Positions 49,805-61,345 are shown, numbered from the stretch's first letter. The stretch is 64,000 nt of DNA from Coenobita brevimanus (GCA_032717465.1 CM064632.1:25301249-25365248); one strand, 5' to 3'. Numbers and translations: made by a program. The notes: generated from the letters alone by a model not told the origin.

Positions 49805-50260
49805 GTCATGTTTCGTCTCAGTAACTCTCCCCCTCTTACTGACTCCCTTCAACCTCTGTCTCTTCGCCGCAGTGTTGCATCTTTATCTCTTTTCTATCGC
49901 TACTTCAATGGTCACTGTTCCTCTGAACTGTCTGCATGCATTCCTCCACTTCTACGACGGGCGAGTAGCACCCGTCTAGCAGCAAACTCTCACCCCTTTT
50001 CTGTCCAGCTCTCTAATGCAAGAGTTAACCGTTACTCCCAGTCCTTCATTTATGCAACAGGTCATCTCTGGAACTCTCCCTCTGTCTGTATTTCCTGCTT
50101 CCTATGATCTCCAGTCTTTCAAACGCAGTGTGTCCAGGCATCTCGAAATGAATGGATCTTGAATTTGGCTCTCTCTTGTATTTTGTTTTTCTCTTGGAAG
50201 GAACAGTTTTGCGGGCTCATGGCCTTTGGTTCCTTCTTCTTCACATATAAAAAAAAAGGA
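49805..50260 (+). pseudogene. C-terminal end of another LINE ORF2
   Basis: The plus strand reads as the end of a LINE polymerase (PPLTDSLQPLSLRRSVASLS, FYRYFNGHCSSEL, TRLAANSHPFSV, SFIYATGHLWNS). A one-base shift near 50085 moves the remaining codons to a frame with LSVFPASYDLQSFKRSVSRH. A stop follows, then GCTCATGGCCTTTGGTTCC and an A run at 50248-50257. It belongs to a lineage different from the RTE-like and I-type copies here. Confidence 0.7.
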
Positions 50261-50915
50261 GTATTGTTAGGAAGCACTGCACCAAACGATTGTGTTTAGG
50301 AAAAATCTTTCGAATTAAAGGAGAGAGGGTAGATACAGCCTTCACTGTTCCTTCACCACCAATTGGCAGTCAAGTTAAATGAAATCGCTTATCAGCTAGA
50401 GTAAACTACCAAAAGACGTCCTTGTATAGGAGTAGATAAATGGTTGGAAAAAGAGGAGTATCACCGCTGGACTTACTCTCTAATGACTATGTCTTCGGTA
50501 CTTCATGCTAAGTAACGCCAGGCGATTTTTTTCTGCTGAAAAAGTAAGAGCCACAAAGTGTTATTCTCACCATTACCTTTTCTGAACCAACTCCGGTATT
50601 GTATTCCACTTGACTCCAAACGATTTTTTCAGCTGAAGGTGAGTCATAGGAGCCTGGGAGTGTTAATCCGTCACCATTAATCATCTAATGGACGAGCATT
50701 TTCATTAGGGTCTTCTGTTGAAGCAGACGACAGACGGTTTTGTCAGTGTGGAAGGAAGCCTATATTAGATCTCTCCACCTCAGTAATTTTCTTTAACCCA
50801 ATGTTAAAGGTATCAAGAGTTAATTGGAAGTTACGTCATCGGTGTGAAGGGGTTAACGCTTCCAATTTGATGATGGCTTGTATTTTCATTTGATTACTGC
50901 AAGACTTTTTTTTCT

Positions 50916-50947
<32 letters not shown>

Positions 50948-51108
50948 AGGGGAGACCCTTCAAACTCGAAAAGTAGATGTAGTCTTTATTAACCCCTTGT
51001 TTACTTGGGTTTTCTTCCAAGCTAACTCATCTGGGTGTAGAAATAATGAAATAAGTAACAAAGAAAAATCAAGATAGGTACAATGAAGCGCCTGCTGGAA
51101 CTTCACTA
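50261..51108. repeat. No gene; satellite-family monomers and TTAACCCC-type MITE ends
   Basis: Two tandem monomers of the ~105-bp family lie at 50500-50700 (CCAGGCGATTTTTTTCTGCT and CCAAACGATTTTTTCAGCTG). GAAGGGGTTAA at 50850-50860 and TTAACCCCTTG at 50988-50998 are inverted TTAACCCC-type ends. A long T run is near 50920-50947. Confidence 0.55.
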
Positions 51109-51544
51109 TAGCTTATTAGATCGCATCCGAGAAGGGACGAGCCCTAAGTTTTTGAAAGCTGGCAGGTGATTGGTTGTCCGAGTGCATTCATTATCAACGA
51201 TGCATTGTAAATCATTTTTATTGCAAAGGATACATTGGGGGAAAAAAAAATCAAGGTACTCGTAAAATTACTTGGATGTTTTGTTTTTTTGTTTGTTCCG
51301 AGAACTGAAAGTTTTAGACGTGTCTACATCATCTGCTAAACTTTGTAAGGCCCCGTTTTAAATTAATATACGCAAATAACTATGTATAATATTTTATTTG
51401 GGCATTCATATCGTCAGACGGTTATTGTAATTCTTATAATAAGAATAATTCAAAAAGTATCGATAATTCATTCAGACAACCAATCAGCAACCAGCTTCAT
51501 TAAGCTTAAGGCTCGTCTCTTCTCAGATGAGATCGAATAAGCTA
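51109..51544. repeat. 436-bp MITE with about 90-bp terminal inverted repeats (family D)
   Basis: The left end is TAGCTTATTAGATCGCATCC then GAGAAGGGACGAGCCCTAAG. The right end, reverse-complemented, is TAGCTTATTCGATCTCATCT then GAGAAGAGACGAGCCTTAAG. The match continues through GAAAGCTGG and GATTGGTTGTC. The interior is AT-rich with no coding content. A target duplication is unclear (TA is possible on the left only). I see a single copy in this window. Confidence 0.88.
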
Positions 51545-52376
51545 CAGAGTGAGGCACATTGCGCGTGAAAATTTTTGGGGTGTTTCTGACTGACGAGGCC
51601 GGTCCTTGAGATGTTCCCTGCATATAAAAAGCCTTTGTCGCTTTATATGCGGTTTATGAAGATTGCTTGAAACCTTTGGGCTGAATAAAATCGTCTGTGG
51701 CAGTGAAAAGTAAATACACAAAACGTCATGGAGGTGAAGGGAAAAGTAGACACTGTTTTAAATCATTTCACTGCCAGACAAATCCCTAAGACTGGAAAGG
51801 GCCGTCTAATCGTGGCCAGAAAAAAAATAAAAGCAAAGAAATTGTTGTAAAGTTTTTAAAAGTAAGCCTAAACTGAGCTGTATACAGCAGAGCACAAAAT
51901 GGAACGATGGGTTAGAGAGAGTTTCGGGTTGGAGTGATAGAATTTGCGAGGGAGGGAGGCAGAGAGTTGTTTAGAGTTATGACTGGAAAGCGGGGATGGC
52001 ATGGATTCGAAACTGGGAGAATGGGATGGGAATGGGAGTGAACAGGGGAGAGTGGGATGGAAAGCGATAAAACAGGGGACATGCTGTCTACTCGTCGACA
52101 TTCCCCATCACCTCTCGCTAATCAACCTATTTCCACAACAGGTACCAAGCACTTCAGTCAGTTTAGAGTTACTAGTAAGGCAAAAAAAATAAATAAATAA
52201 ATAAAGGGCTATTTGTGATATTAGTTAAATGATATGGAAGCTTCTTTATCGAAAAAAAAAAAAAGTCAGGGTTTCTGAGAAATAGCCTACTCTTCCTGGC
52301 ATCTGACGACTTGAATAAAAATTGTCAAACTTGGTTTTTGACGCTCGTGGTGCTTCCTGTAGTTCGTTCACCTCAA
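51545..52376. other. No gene recognised
   Basis: It has a satellite-family motif (GGGCTGAATAAAATCGTCTG) at 51676-51695. The remaining sequence is unassigned. Confidence 0.4.
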
Positions 52377-52680
52377 CTTGGCGGAAAGATTCGTCCCTTT
52401 GCTGTCCATTTCCCGTGGCTTAGTGGGAGGAGAAGACAATAATGCAGCTCTTTATCTTTTCCATAACACTTTCTTTGTGACTGTTGTTCCTTCATTTTAA
52501 CATGTCGGCAAGTTTTTTTTTTTTCCTCTATAGTTGAAGGGCAGAATTAAACCATACCTCGGCTCTACATGTTTTTCATAGGACTTGTCCTTGACTAGCA
52601 TCGTATTATAGTGTTAATCAGTTGTTATAACACAGCATACAAGATGATGAGACTGCATTTTTAGACAAAGTGATGAGTAA
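52377..52680 (+). repeat. MITE family B, direct copy with internal expansion
   Basis: It starts TTCACCTCAACTTGGCGGAA. The middle portion occurs twice in altered form (CAGCTCTTTATCTTTTCCAT and CGGCTCTACATGTTTTTCAT), making it about 100 bp longer than the norm. It ends near ACAAGATGATGAGACTGCAT. Confidence 0.65.
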
Positions 52681-54048
52681 TTAGCTAATAATTTGAACAG
52701 GATCTGAACACGATATACAGATAGCCATGGAAAAAAAAAAAAAAAGGTAAAAGGCTCACCTCCCAATATTTTCCTATGCTCTGTCGGACAGGTAATTTGC
52801 GTGCAAGTAAGAGTGGCACATTTGTTTTGGGTGCGAGGTAATGTGCGGGGGATGATAGAGGACATTGTTATCTGGCAACATCACTGGAAAGAGGCACATT
52901 AAAAAGGCATTAAGAGGGAGAGGAATTTCCCGTACACTTGGATTTCCGCCATTGTGTTGTTGGTGATAGTGTGTGGACTGGGATGAGGCCGGGCACTGCC
53001 GCTGATGCCAGAATTAACAACACTCGTTAATGCTTAGTCGTAAAAAATGGCTGGCTGGATTGTAGGTGGAGTTAGTTCCCCCGCCACCCCTGCCAGTGTT
53101 TGTTTTTATCCACCCCCTGAAGCAGGATGGTATCATTTGCGGCAGCTCGCCCTATACCGTTGTACTATTTTTAGCCTATGTATGTCTGTCTGTCTGTCTT
53201 TGTGTGTGTGCCTTAACTCCTCCAAGGCTATTTGGTAGGATCTGAATGACACTTCCCTGATGAGTTCGTTTGGTTACTCTGAAGGCCTTCCACTGTGTAG
53301 TTTTCCAACCATGATTTGTAGGAGGGTCAGCTCCCCTCACTTAATAAAAAAATCTCATAAATAGTGAAAGAAGGGCAGATATGGCTTTGTTATCGTAGTA
53401 CATGTACAATGGACTCCGTAATTCGATATCTGGGGAGTGTGACCCCCAATAATTCATTGGGGGGTCAGCCTCCCTCCCAAAAATAAAGACGATCAGAAAA
53501 AGGGAATGTGAGCACATGAATTTCAAATAAATTTCTCAGGTCATTGTCAGGCTATTGTCTTCCATTATTTAAAAATCTCCACCATTATTTTTAGGGAGAT
53601 TAGCCCCCCTTGAAAACTTATAAAGTATACAAAATAGGGGAAGAAGGGCAGATATCCCGTTGGTATATTAGTACATGTAGAATGGGCTACCATCCACCAA
53701 CGACTACTGCTACCATTATTCTTTACTACTGCTACTACTGAGTGTCTCCTGGAACATAAGCCCTTCAGATATGCAGCCAATGCGATCATGTGGCTTTTAC
53801 GAGTACATTGGGATGTCAGCTTCATTATGCCTCTGCCTACCTTCTTCTTCTTCTTTTTCTTTTTCTTCTTCTTCTTCTTCTCCTCTTATTATTTTTAATA
53901 TTATTATTATTGTTGTTATTATTTAATTATTGTTGTTAGTGTTTTGTTATTGTTATTGTTATTCTTTTGCCACTTTCAGGCGATTTATTCGGCTATTCAG
54001 TGCGTTGATAATTAGGTTGGACAGGTATGTTTTGCAGTAGCAAGAAGC

Positions 54049-54050
<2 letters not shown>
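52681..54050. other. No gene; imperfect ~270-bp direct repeat and a hairpin
   Basis: GAAGGGCAGATAT with TAGTACATGTA and AATGGGCT/AATGGACT recurs at 53370-53415 and 53641-53690. CCCCCAAT and ATTGGGGG at 53443-53463 form a perfect 8-bp hairpin. A CTT-rich tract is at 53845-53885 and a TTATTG-rich tract at 53890-53965. Confidence 0.5.

Positions 54051-54100
<50 letters not shown>
54051..54100. repeat. (TA)n microsatellite, left flank of a SINE
   Basis: This is a TA tract of about 48 bp. The same repeat resumes at about 54487 after the SINE. Confidence 0.95.
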
Positions 54101-54101
<1 letters not shown>

Positions 54102-54486
54102 AGCCTCTGTGGTACAGTGGTAGAGTGTGCGTTTCGCACGCTGGTGAGCGCGGGTTCGCCTCCCGCCAAAGTTGTAAAAACTTTGGTAAGCGTTCACCAA
54201 GCCACTTGCTACTTTGGCGGAGACAAGGGGTGCTGTGGTTGAACCAGTGTCGCATACTAGTATGCTTCCACCCAATCGGCTTAAGGCGGGCCGATTACAC
54301 TTGGTTCACAGACTATACACACATCCAAAGCCACTACAACACTACAATTACACTTACAAGCACTTCTCACCCTACATACAGTCTCTACCAGACAGCCTAA
54401 GCCACTGGGTAGAGATACATTGGCTGTATCGTCCCTGCTTCGGTAGGGATAGGCCGGTCCGGCAGTGGACCTCAACGGTTGATGAT
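54101..54486 (+). mobile_element. tRNA-derived SINE
   Basis: The head is tRNA-like. A box TGGTACAGTGG is at 54110-54120 and B box GGTTCGCCTCC at 54153-54163, 33 bases apart. The T arm is perfect: GCGGG pairs with CCCGC around a seven-base loop (54150-54166). The anticodon-arm region (TTTCGCA) resembles alanine tRNAs with a CGC anticodon, but this is tentative. The acceptor stem does not pair, so this is not a tRNA gene. The body runs to TCAACGGTTGATGATGAT, and (TA)n lies on both sides, consistent with insertion into a TA repeat. Transcription would be by polymerase III, with mobility depending on a partner LINE. Confidence 0.8.
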
Positions 54487-54855
54487 GATATATATATATA
54501 TATATATTTTATATATACAAAGACACTATGCAGTAGTAGTTAAAGTTCTGTGATTAAGTTGGGTTTCGTTTCTCTTGTAGCATATAGAAAAAAAAAATCG
54601 TACCTGAAAGACCATGTTCATACTCGTACTCTAAATTGCCTCAAGGGATTTCGTAACATCTCCCTAGCGATTAATTCGTACATTAACTCTACTTAGGTAA
54701 CCTGGGGTCTCCTACATCCCAGGCCACGAAAATGATTTTTTATATAAATGAACGTAAGGCCAAGGGATCTGTCCTTCCGTCTACCTTCCTGACTAGTGAA
54801 TTCCTTCATGAGGATGACGGGGTCGTTCTTGAAACTGGCACTGATTTTGCTCTAG
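54487..54855. other. No gene seen
   Basis: The remaining TA tract (54487-54510) is followed by unassigned sequence. AATCCCTAGCGATTAATTCG-like text near 54665-54685 may be a scrap of MITE family C. Confidence 0.4.
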
Positions 54856-54864
54856 TGAGTCATT

Positions 54865-56442
54865 TTGCATGAGACTGCTGAATGTACGATTGGAAGGAGA
54901 CATAGATTCAGGAGAAAGAAATGGATATCAGAGGAAACGTGGGATATGATAAAAAAGAGAGGTGAGACTAAATTGAGGAGTGAGATGCAATGCGTTGATG
55001 AACGAGAGATTGAATTAGCAAGAGCTGCGTACTGGAGTTTGAATTCAGAAGTAAGAAGGTTAGCTAGGAGAGATAAAAGATGTGTGGATGAAAAGGTTGC
55101 AGAGACTGAAATCTTAATAAACAAAAATGATGGACAGAGTCAAAGAATAGCATATGAATCGATTAGAGAACTGAGTGGTAATGCAGGTAAACGCAAGGAA
55201 ATACCAGTTAGAGACAGGGAAGGAAATTTATTGACCAAAGATGGAGATATTAAAAATAGATGGAAAGAGCATTTTGAGACAGTTCTTAATAGACCAATAC
55301 CACCAGAAGAGGATATACCGTCTGCTCAGGAAGATTTAAATATAGAAACAGGAGAGTTGAGGCTTGCAGAAGTGGAGAAAGCAGTAAAACAGTTAAAGAA
55401 TAATAAGGGACCAGGGGAGGATGGTTTATTTCCGGAAATGTTTAAAGTGGAGGGGGATAGAATAATAATGATCTTGACCAAGCTATTCAATAAGATATGG
55501 GTGACGGGGTTACTACCATCAGTTTGGAAGAATGGTGTAATTGTTAAAGTTCCGAAGAAGGGAGACCTGAGTGAATGTGGTAATTGGAGGGGAATCTCTT
55601 TGTCACCGATAGCTTTGAAAGTTTTCAGTAGAGTGTTGTTAAATAGGTTGGAGCCGGTGGTTGAGGGTATTCTGAGGGATGAACAGGCTGATTTTAGAAA
55701 GGGACGTGGTTGCAATGATCAGATCTTTATAGTTAGGCATTTGATGCAGCAAGTTAATGAAATGAGAGTACCGTTAAGTCTTTGTTTTGTTGATTTTGAA
55801 AAGGCTTTTGATAGTGTTTCGAGAGAGACTGTGGGGAAGATCATGAGACATTATGGAATACCAGAGGAATTTGTGAGGGTCATTATGAACATGCATGAGG
55901 ACACATTTTGTAAAGTGATGGTTGATGGTTGTCTGAGTGATTCGTTTGAAGTCAAGTCCGGAGTAATTCAAGGTGGTGTTCTATCGCCTTTACTATTTAT
56001 ATTGGTCATTGATTACATTATGAAACGCGTTGGAACAGAAACCGGTGCAGGTATACGTTGGGGAGAGAACAGGAAACTTTTGGATTTAGATTATGCAGAT
56101 GATATAGTTTTGATTTGTGATGGGCCAGAAGAGATGCAGAGAGTGTTGGACTGTTTGGTGAGTGAAGGTCGCAAGGTGGGTTTGGTTATTAATTGTGGAA
56201 AAACTGAAATAATCAATATGAATATGGAAAATGCGCAGGAATGTGTAATTGGAGGTTTGGTTGTAAAGCAAGTTGGTAGGTTTAAATATTTAGGTACTTA
56301 TTTAGCCAAGGATGGTTCTTTGAACTTTGAATTCGAGGAAAGGTTAAAGAAGGCTAATCAGGCAATGGAAATGCTTAAAAATATTTGGAATAATAACAAT
56401 TTTTCTGTGCATACAAAAATCAAACTTTATAAGGTAATGTAG
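54865..56442 (+). pseudogene. Reverse transcriptase of the second LINE family
   Basis: A 525-codon frame. There is an N-terminal linker (RRKKWISEETWDMIKKRGE, EVRRLARRDKRCVDEK), then RT blocks KNNKGPGEDGLFPEMFK, GVIVKVPKKGDLSECGNWRG, DEQADFRKGRGCNDQIFIVR, CFVDFEKAFDSVSRETV, GVIQGGVLSPLLFILVIDYI and the catalytic LDYADDIVLICDG, then the thumb (FKYLGTYLAKDGSLNFEFEE). The YADD box is intact. A TAG after KLYKVM at 56440-56442 ends it, where related proteins continue. The start is set by truncation, not by a real initiation site. Confidence 0.88.
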
Positions 56443-56811
56443 GAGTATCTTAATTTATGGACACGAGTCTTGGTACAGCACAGTGACTATGGAAAATAAA
56501 TTCTTGGTGTTTGAAAATAAAGCACTTAGAAGAATATTAGGAGTTAAGTGGTGGGAAAGGATACCAAATAGTAGAACTGGAGAAATAACGGGAGTGCAGC
56601 CGGTCGATGAATATGTTAGGTTCTCACGATGGAAGTGGCTAGGACATGTGTATAGGAGACAGGGAATAGTACGAGGTACACCAGGGTGGGTGGCACTTGG
56701 TAGGAGAGGTAGAGGAAGGCCAAAAGAGACGTGGGTGAGGACAATGAGACGGGAAGCTGGAGATGAGTGTTGGGGAGATCTTGAGGAGTTAGCACAAGAT
56801 AGGATGTGATG
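56443..56811 (+). pseudogene. C-terminal domain of the second LINE family
   Basis: After the stop at 56442 and another near 56497, the sequence continues in frame-shifted form with ENKFLVFENKALRRILGVKW, WKWLGHVYRRQG and GRRGRGRPKETWVRTMRREA, ending at 56809. This is the putative nucleic-acid-binding tail. It is the natural continuation of the RT protein at 54865-56442. Confidence 0.8.
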
Positions 56812-56884
56812 GTGTGAGTTCATCGAGGCCCTATGCATCCCCGAGGGTGCCACAGGAAATGATTGATTGATTGATTGAGTCATT

Positions 56885-57514
56885 GGGGTCTGTCAGACTC
56901 CAGGTTACCTAACATGTTACCTCGTATGTCATTCCTTGTGTGCAGTTAATTTTCTTTTGTTGTGTTTCCCCTTTTGTTTATAGGAAGTCCCAACATCAGT
57001 CTACAGCAGATGACCAAAAAGATTAAGATAATAGCTTTCAGTTTTCCTTGGGTTAATATTAAAAGTAGCCTATACAACATTTCGCACCTTTTTAAAAAAT
57101 TTCTAAATGTATTTCTTCATTTAAACTTTATTTTGGGGGGGCCTCAATGAAAGAAAATAGCTTGAATTATTGTGTATTAAAACACAGTCCAATAAATCAA
57201 ACGTAAGTATTTATTTTTATTTTTTTCCCTTGGAGTCTGTGGGACCCCGAGTTACCTAATGTGGTTAGATTGAAGGGTTACCGATAAAAGGGTTAATCCT
57301 CTGTATCCTCTTGTATGCAGTTGATGTAAACTTTATCAGTATTAACACGATAGAGATAACATACAACGGAAGGCTAAAGGGAAGGATACGAAATAAATCG
57401 CTCAGGAAGAGGGGCTACGATACGTCCAATGTAACTCGTACCTAGAACAAAGGTTTATCGATCTGGCCGGAGATGGATCTGGTCCTTTCAGTCTCAGGAC
57501 ATCGCTATACCCTC
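56885..57514. other. No gene; MITE family C trace
   Basis: Around 57290-57430 AATAAATCGCTCAGGAAGAG and a worn partner end appear. CTCCAGGTTACCTAACATG (56899) and CCCGAGTTACCTAATGTGG (57246) are related by position and sequence. Nothing coding. Confidence 0.5.
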
Positions 57515-57715
57515 CTTACTCTAACTTGGCTTAAAATTGACCTCTTTACATATTGAATACTGTGTCTACTAATAGTTACAGGAAGATGATGCTAGTAACG
57601 AATAAGTGCTCTGAGGCTGATTTAGAGAGGCGATATTACCATTATTCTGCCTGTAAGCAATGTGAAAAAAGTTTGCAAAATGAAAAAAAATCAGGGTCAA
57701 GCTAAGGTATAAGGA
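57515..57715 (-). repeat. MITE family B, inverse copy
   Basis: It starts CTTACTCTAACTTGGCTTAA and ends GGTCAAGCTAAGGTATAAGG. The interior has ATATTGAATACTGTG and GCTAGTAACGAATAAGTGCT. Confidence 0.7.
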
Positions 57716-57937
57716 CTATAACACGAGACCCAAATGGCACACCCTGATTCCACCGACTCTTCATGATGGTGATTTACTATAAGCTCAGTCCTGCTGCTGT
57801 TAGACAATTTTAAGCAATGTAGGACACCTCGAGTTCAAAAAAAGTTGCCTCTAAACTCTCCATTTCCACTTGTCTCTTTTAAGGTGAGTAAAATCGACTG
57901 GACGCATATAGTACAAGAAGAGTAATGTTCTCTACCT
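57716..57937. other. No gene seen
   Basis: Short unassigned spacer between two MITE copies. Confidence 0.4.
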
Positions 57938-58160
57938 TCTGTACTCTAACTTTTCACAGTTGTCTCATCTTAATCTTTAATGCTGAGCTGTAACAATGGC
58001 TTAACAATTCAAAGTATAATATAATGCTAGCGAGGAAGAAGCGATACGGGAAGGGTGTAGACTGTAGAGCCACAGCAATATCTTATTCGGCTATTGAGCT
58101 ACCTGAAATAAACTGAAAAAGAACGAAAATGTAGGCCAAGTTGAAGTAAAAAGAGTATGG
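57938..58160 (-). repeat. MITE family B, inverse copy
   Basis: It starts CTGTACTCTAACTTTTCACA and ends GGCCAAGTTGAAGTAAAAAG with AGTATGG beyond. The interior has TTAATGCTGAGCTGTAACAA and GCTAGCGAGGAAGAAGCGAT. Confidence 0.75.
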
Positions 58161-58571
58161 TTACGAATGCTATTTGGACATTAATTTTAGAGCCTCTTGA
58201 CTCTCTTAGGCACTATTATAAGACCCAAATGAGCCTCCCCAAACACAAATACGAATGAAAAATTGCTCTGAGAAGAAACTGTTGTCTTCTCTCTAAAGAA
58301 CTTGAGAAAAAAGAAAAAAAGAAACCCAGCCTGTGGAATCTAATTAGGTGACACAAAGAGAACGGTAATGTAAGTTAAAAGATTATCTGACTTGGGAAGA
58401 TATTACGACTTTCACATATTTATGATGTAGTTTTTAGAGTAAAGTGGTCTCTTTCATCTCTCTCTCTTTTTTTTTTTTTAATTTTCTTTCTAGTTTTCAG
58501 CCTTTTCTAATTACATTTTCTTTGTTTTAATTTTTTCTTAAATGTTTTCTCTAAACTTTCATCCTTTCCTT

Positions 58572-58607
<36 letters not shown>

Positions 58608-59800
58608 TTAACTTTGAACTTTCTTCTACTGCCAGTTCCCTGCTTTCATTTCTTTGTTTTAAATTTTTCCTTAAATGTTTTCTCAACTCTGTCTCACCTC
58701 TATTTTAATTTTTTTCCATCTTTCCTTTCAGCTCTATGCTACTTTCAGCTCTTCTGCGTTCAACATTTGTTTCTTTTTGTTACACTGAGGTAAAATTGCC
58801 TTACTTTCAGTTTGCCCGCTTCTGTTGCTTTATATCCTCATACACACCCTTTTATAGTTTCTTTTTCTTAACTGAAAATTTCTCTCTCTCTCTGTTTTCG
58901 CTTTAAACTCCCCCCTTTTTTTCTTTATTCAGATTTACTTCTGTCCTCTTTTACTGCATTAATTTAATCCATTTTTAATTCGAATTCATTTTACTTTGCT
59001 TTTAACTCATATTGTCTTTCTTTTCTTATCTTCAATTTCCCTTTTGTAGATTTTAATTTATTTTCACCTGCTTTCGTTTGTAAATCTGCTATCCTTTTTT
59101 TTATTTTATTTTTTTTTTATATCAGCTTTTTAGTAATATGTTTTCTACCCTTTACTGCCCTTTTCTTATACTGTACTTTCATTTCCTCCATTTCAACTTT
59201 TACTACTCACATTACTTCGTTTTAAGCTTTTTTTTTTTCTTTTTTTTTTCCCCTGCATCAGCCTATAGCAGTTCATGTGCAACTATTACATATTTTCTTT
59301 TATAATGGAAGACACAGTAATCTGGTGTATTTATTTCATTTTATTGTTATTTATTTTTTTCCTTCCTCTGTTCACCTGAAAAGAATTTTTTTTTTTAACA
59401 ACATTAATATCTTCACATTAAGCTTGTCTTTCACTTCTATTTTTGGATTTAAATTTTTCCCCATGGTGTCTTTTAACGTTGCACTCATTAACTTCACATC
59501 AGGCTTGTCTTTCACTTTCATATTTTGGATTTAAATTTTTCCCCATGGTGTCTTTCAACTTTGCACTCATTAACATGCAGTTCATTTCTTCACTGCAGTT
59601 TCTCTCTTTCTGTTTTTCTTTCATACTTGCTTTTGACCTTTTCTTTCAGTCCTTTCAGACTCGATTGATTGATTGTGAGTTGAACAAAATATAGTGTAAG
59701 TAAAGCAAAATGCTTGACTTGGTACTGAAAGACTTAAGCTTCCATTTCTGCCCATGAAATTGCATAATCTGTTCTCCCTGGCTAACAGTACCAGTTGTAC
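58161..59800. repeat. No gene; T-rich low complexity with local duplications
   Basis: From 58440 to 59650 the sequence is T-rich with CT tracts (58577-58605). Two direct duplications stand out: TTTCTTTGTTTTAA...CTTAAATGTTTTCTC at 58518-58555 and 58650-58688, and a near-perfect tandem pair of about 80 bp at 59411-59573 (GCTTGTCTTTCACTT, TTTGGATTTAAATTTTTCCC). Confidence 0.7.
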
Positions 59801-59950
59801 TGAGAATGTGGTGATATTTTGCAACATACCGAGATGTGTTGATATGTTGCAACACACCAGGAATGTGGTGATAATTTACAGCCTACGGAGCTTGTGGTGC
59901 TATTTTGCAACATACCGAGAATGTGGTGATATTTTACAACATATTCTTGA
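59801..59950. repeat. ~31-bp minisatellite, five units
   Basis: Units of the form AATGTGGTGATATTTTGCAA with CATACCGAG repeat with substitutions. Confidence 0.8.
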
Positions 59951-60105
59951 CCTCATTCAAAATTTTAGAAATAAAGAGACGAGTTGTGATATTTTTTTTA
60001 ATATATTCGAATGTCACAGGTATTCAGTTGAGTAAATTTCCTTTCTCAAGTTATAACGCAACATGTGCGAAGTAATCAGAGAGGATGGAAATTCATCTCA
60101 TATTC
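59951..60105. other. No gene seen
   Basis: AT-rich spacer between two minisatellites. Confidence 0.4.
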
Positions 60106-60425
60106 CAAAGCTGTGATGGGCTGGAGATTTGGATTATTATAGATTCCAAACCTCTTATGGGCTGGAATTTTGCATAGTTAAAGATTCCAAACCTCTTATG
60201 GGCTGGGATTTGGATTGTTATAGATTCCAAACCTCTTATGGGCTGGAGTTTTGCATTATTATAGATTCCAAACCTCTTATGGGCTGGAGTTTTGTGTTTT
60301 TATAGATTCCAAACCTGTTATGGGCTGGAGTTTTCATTACTAGAGATTCCAAACCTGTTATGGGCTGGAGTTTTCATTACTAGAGATTCCAAACCTCTTA
60401 TGGGCTGGTGTTTTGCATTATTAAT
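60106..60425. repeat. ~40-bp minisatellite, eight units
   Basis: I count eight TGGGCTGG motifs. Units read GATTCCAAACCTCTTATGGG with CTGGAGTTTTGCATTATTAT. Two neighbouring units (60320-60400) share the variant TTTTCATTACTAGAG, indicating recent local duplication. Confidence 0.9.
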
Positions 60426-61345
60426 TCTGTACCTCAAAAGTAATCAGATTAGTTAAAATTTCGCTTCGCCACATTGGTTACCATTTCGCGTCGCCTAATT
60501 TAATATACTTTTTTTTTTTTTTTTTTTGATTGACTGAACGAGATGTGCTTTGATGTCGAGGACGGAGAGAATCAAACGAACAGACAAAAACAGATTGGAT
60601 GATTTAATGAAGTAAATGAAAGCCAATTCAGTTACTATATCACACAGAATTTTGTTGTGCAAATGTTGTTGCAGGTGATGAAACCAGCCGTGGCGGTATG
60701 CTGGTTGTGGCCGAATGAGAGGGAGAGAGAGAGAGTGATTTTCATCAGTTGATGGGAGATAATAAAATTTAGAAAAATGTGTATAACAAGTGTTGGTATA
60801 GCTCGTCTGTATAATAGATTTGATATCCGTTTTCTTTGCTTGCAGATATGCTCGTAAACTAGTGAATACATGGAATAAAGATTTTTTTTTTATACTTTAT
60901 TACTCCCAGAAGAGCAAAAGAGCTGATTAAGGTATTTTCAGAAGTTAATTAATGAAGGAACCTTTAATTATGGACTTTAAACTGTGTGACCATGAGCCAG
61001 TAGGCGAAAGGCAGTACGGTAATTAGTCCCCACAAAATTCCGCTTGCAGCAAATTCTGGCGATAAAGAGGTTGCATAGATCCCTTAATCCCTTTAGTACT
61101 GTGATGCATTTTAGCTTTATTGGTGCTGTGGTCACGTGACCATATTTTACTGATGAAAGAGATCCCACTGTAGTAAGACACTGCTTCTGTTAACTCCTTG
61201 AGCACGGTGACATCTATGGTGTTTTGTTCTTTCCACCAACACACTCAAATGGGAGGCACGTCATAGTGTGTGTGTATATTGAAACGACCGCCTTGCACAC
61301 GCCTAACATGCACAGACAGCCCACGCTAGTCGTGCTGGAGCGTGG
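60426..61345. other. No gene; TTAACCCC-type ends near 61080-61215
   Basis: CTTAATCCCTTTAGTACTGT (61083) and GTTAACTCCTTGAGCACGGT (61191) are two ends of the TTAACCCC family in the same orientation. The rest is unassigned. Confidence 0.45.

Larger units (their letters stand above)
54865..56875 (+). mobile_element. Second RT-bearing LINE family, 5'-truncated, with 9-bp target-site duplication
   Basis: TGAGTCATT is at 54856-54864 and again at 56876-56884. The element carries RT and a C-terminal domain but no endonuclease, so it is 5'-truncated. The tail is a GATT tetranucleotide repeat (56860-56877). Its protein differs from that of the 43.7-46.9 kb element along its whole length, although the GRGRGRPKETW basic motif near the end is reminiscent of RTE-type LINEs. 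Assignment to that group is tentative. Confidence 0.88.

Noticed and set aside
54101..54175. A functional tRNA gene
   Set aside because: The A and B boxes and T arm fit, but the acceptor stem does not pair and the sequence continues into a SINE body.
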